From: Planctomycetaceae bacterium
Lineage (GTDB): Bacteria; Planctomycetota; Planctomycetia; Planctomycetales; Planctomycetaceae
NCBI GenBank assembly: GCA_002722955.1
Contig: PBMZ01000132.1
Coordinates: forward strand, 1 to 34,265
Length of the DNA: 34,265 bases
Direction: 5' to 3'
Made by a program: the position numbers and the translations under genes. The notes beneath the pieces are model-generated. The model worked only from the letters and a program-made list of their open reading frames with translations, ran no database searches and was not told the origin of the DNA. Of the stretch, positions 33,603 through 34,265 are shown in pieces; position 1 is the stretch's first letter; every line of letters begins with the position of its first letter.

Positions 33603-34223
33603 CTATCCGAGGTTTTGCAGTGTCCACTGGACTAAACGGTCAGCCACGTCTTGTTTCGATCCAGACCATTCGGCGACGACATCTCCGTTGCGATCGATCA
33701 ACTCCACCTGATTCGTGTCGGAACCAATCGCGGTCGGCGAGTTCAGGACAACGACATCGCAATTCTTGGCACGAAGTTTTTGTAGTGCGTTTGCTCTCTG
33801 GTTTTCGGCTTCCAAGGCGAATCCCACGACCCAGCGTTGGTCCTTCGTGCGGCCAAGTTCCGCGAGCACGTCATCGGTTTCGATCATCTCGATCGAGATG
33901 CCATCGCCGGTCTTTGCGATCTTGCCCTGAATTCTTTCGCGAGGTTTATAGTCGCACACGGCGGCAGCGGCGATCACTCCGTCGCAGTTGGGGAAATGAT
34001 TGACGCACGCATCCCTCATTTCTGAGGTTGTTTCGACTTGGTGAATTTTGCAACCAGAGGGGATTGGGATTTCTACGGGGCCGCTGACCAAGACAACCTC
34101 GTGTCCCGCGGCGATTAGAGATTCGGCGACTGCGTAGCCCATGCGGCCGCTACTGGAATTCGACAGATAGCGGACATCGTCTAAGTATTCGCGTGTTGGA
34201 CCGGCGGTGATCAGAACTCGCAT
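33603..34223 (-). CDS. coaB: Phosphopantothenate-cysteine ligase, CoaB domain only
   Basis: A 206-aa protein that matches the CoaB half of the bifunctional CoaBC (Dfp) enzyme, which joins cysteine to 4'-phosphopantothenate in coenzyme A synthesis. Seen: ITAGPTREYLDDVRYLSNSSSGRMG (5-29), HEVVLVSGPVEIP, DGVIAAAAVCDYKP, and KNCDVVVLNSPTAIGSDTNQVELID near the C-terminus. The flavoprotein CoaC decarboxylase domain, normally fused at the N-terminus, is missing. ATG 34223 is a natural start for CoaB, so this is a split gene rather than a truncation, unless coaC lies just upstream beyond the window edge. Confidence 0.9.
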   Translation of the reverse strand: MRVLITAGPTREYLDDVRYLSNSSSGRMGYAVAESLIAAGHEVVLVSGPVEIPIPSGCKIHQVETTSEMRDACVNHFPNCDGVIAAAAVCDYKPRERIQGKIAKTGDGISIEMIETDDVLAELGRTKDQRWVVGFALEAENQRANALQKLRAKNCDVVVLNSPTAIGSDTNQVELIDRNGDVVAEWSGSKQDVADRLVQWTLQNLG

Positions 34224-34265
34224 GGCGTTGCTCTAAGGATAGTTCTTCACCGAATTTCAGCCACC

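Noticed and set aside
28351..34223. Idea that SNF2 helicase plus AbiEii-like protein plus CysH-type protein form a defence island (CysH/DndC-like sulfur modification)
   Set aside because: The CysH protein has the iron-sulfur motifs of assimilatory reductases, no dnd/ssp/brx-type partners are present, and coaB is a housekeeping gene. The SNF2 gene has no nuclease or methylase neighbour.

Overview
The window looks like chromosome from a planctomycete of the Pirellulaceae (Rhodopirellula-like). The reasons are two PSCyt2/PSD1 (DUF1549/DUF1553) proteins with CxxCH motifs, a Tat-exported DUF1501 protein, a Rhodopirellula/Verrucomicrobium-type ECF sigma factor, a secreted protein with a degenerate LEPR-xLL leader, stand-alone CoaB, and many short intergenic palindromes. 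No rRNA, tRNA, CRISPR array, integrase, transposase or phage module was recognised. This is a judgement from protein style; no search was run.

Layout. 33-3185 (+): RND efflux pump, facing a minus-strand cluster. 10007-3281 (-): exported PSCyt2/PSD1 protein and DUF1501 protein, an intrinsic terminator, then ECF sigma factor, a membrane protein that fuses an anti-sigma-like N-terminus to PSCyt2/PSD1, and an SDR oxidoreductase. 10515-15048 (+): putative ABC-2 export operon (609-aa membrane protein, ATPase, permease), interrupted by a 28-bp inverted repeat. 15199-16401 (+): exported protein made of four ExbD/TolR-like repeats. 17153-16422 (-): membrane-anchored HEPN protein with a zinc ribbon. 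17619-20135 (+): small membrane protein, PfkB/adenosine-type kinase, secreted protein. 25030-20217 (-): PrpD-family protein, membrane protein, cadherin-like secreted protein, LRR protein. 25293-29142 (+): secreted toroid-like protein, frame-broken GspG-like membrane protein, alpha/beta hydrolase, CysH-type reductase. 34223-29181 (-): CoaB, nucleotidyltransferase, SWIM-SNF2 helicase.

How genes may work together. The sigma factor and the membrane PSCyt2/PSD1 protein abut and have the layout of a sigma/anti-sigma pair, so a periplasmic cytochrome-like domain may sense for a transcription switch. The three genes at 10515-15048 form a plausible exporter.

The strongest observations are: (1) the anti-sigma/PSCyt2/PSD1 fusion; (2) the tandem ExbD-like repeat protein; (3) the membrane HEPN/zinc-ribbon protein; (4) a G9 tract that separates a Shine-Dalgarno-supported basic leader from the cadherin-like protein in another frame; (5) a frameshift in the GspG-like protein; (6) several unrelated intergenic palindromes that share GTAG...CTAC ends, as REP elements do. 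All functional claims are inferences from motifs read by eye.
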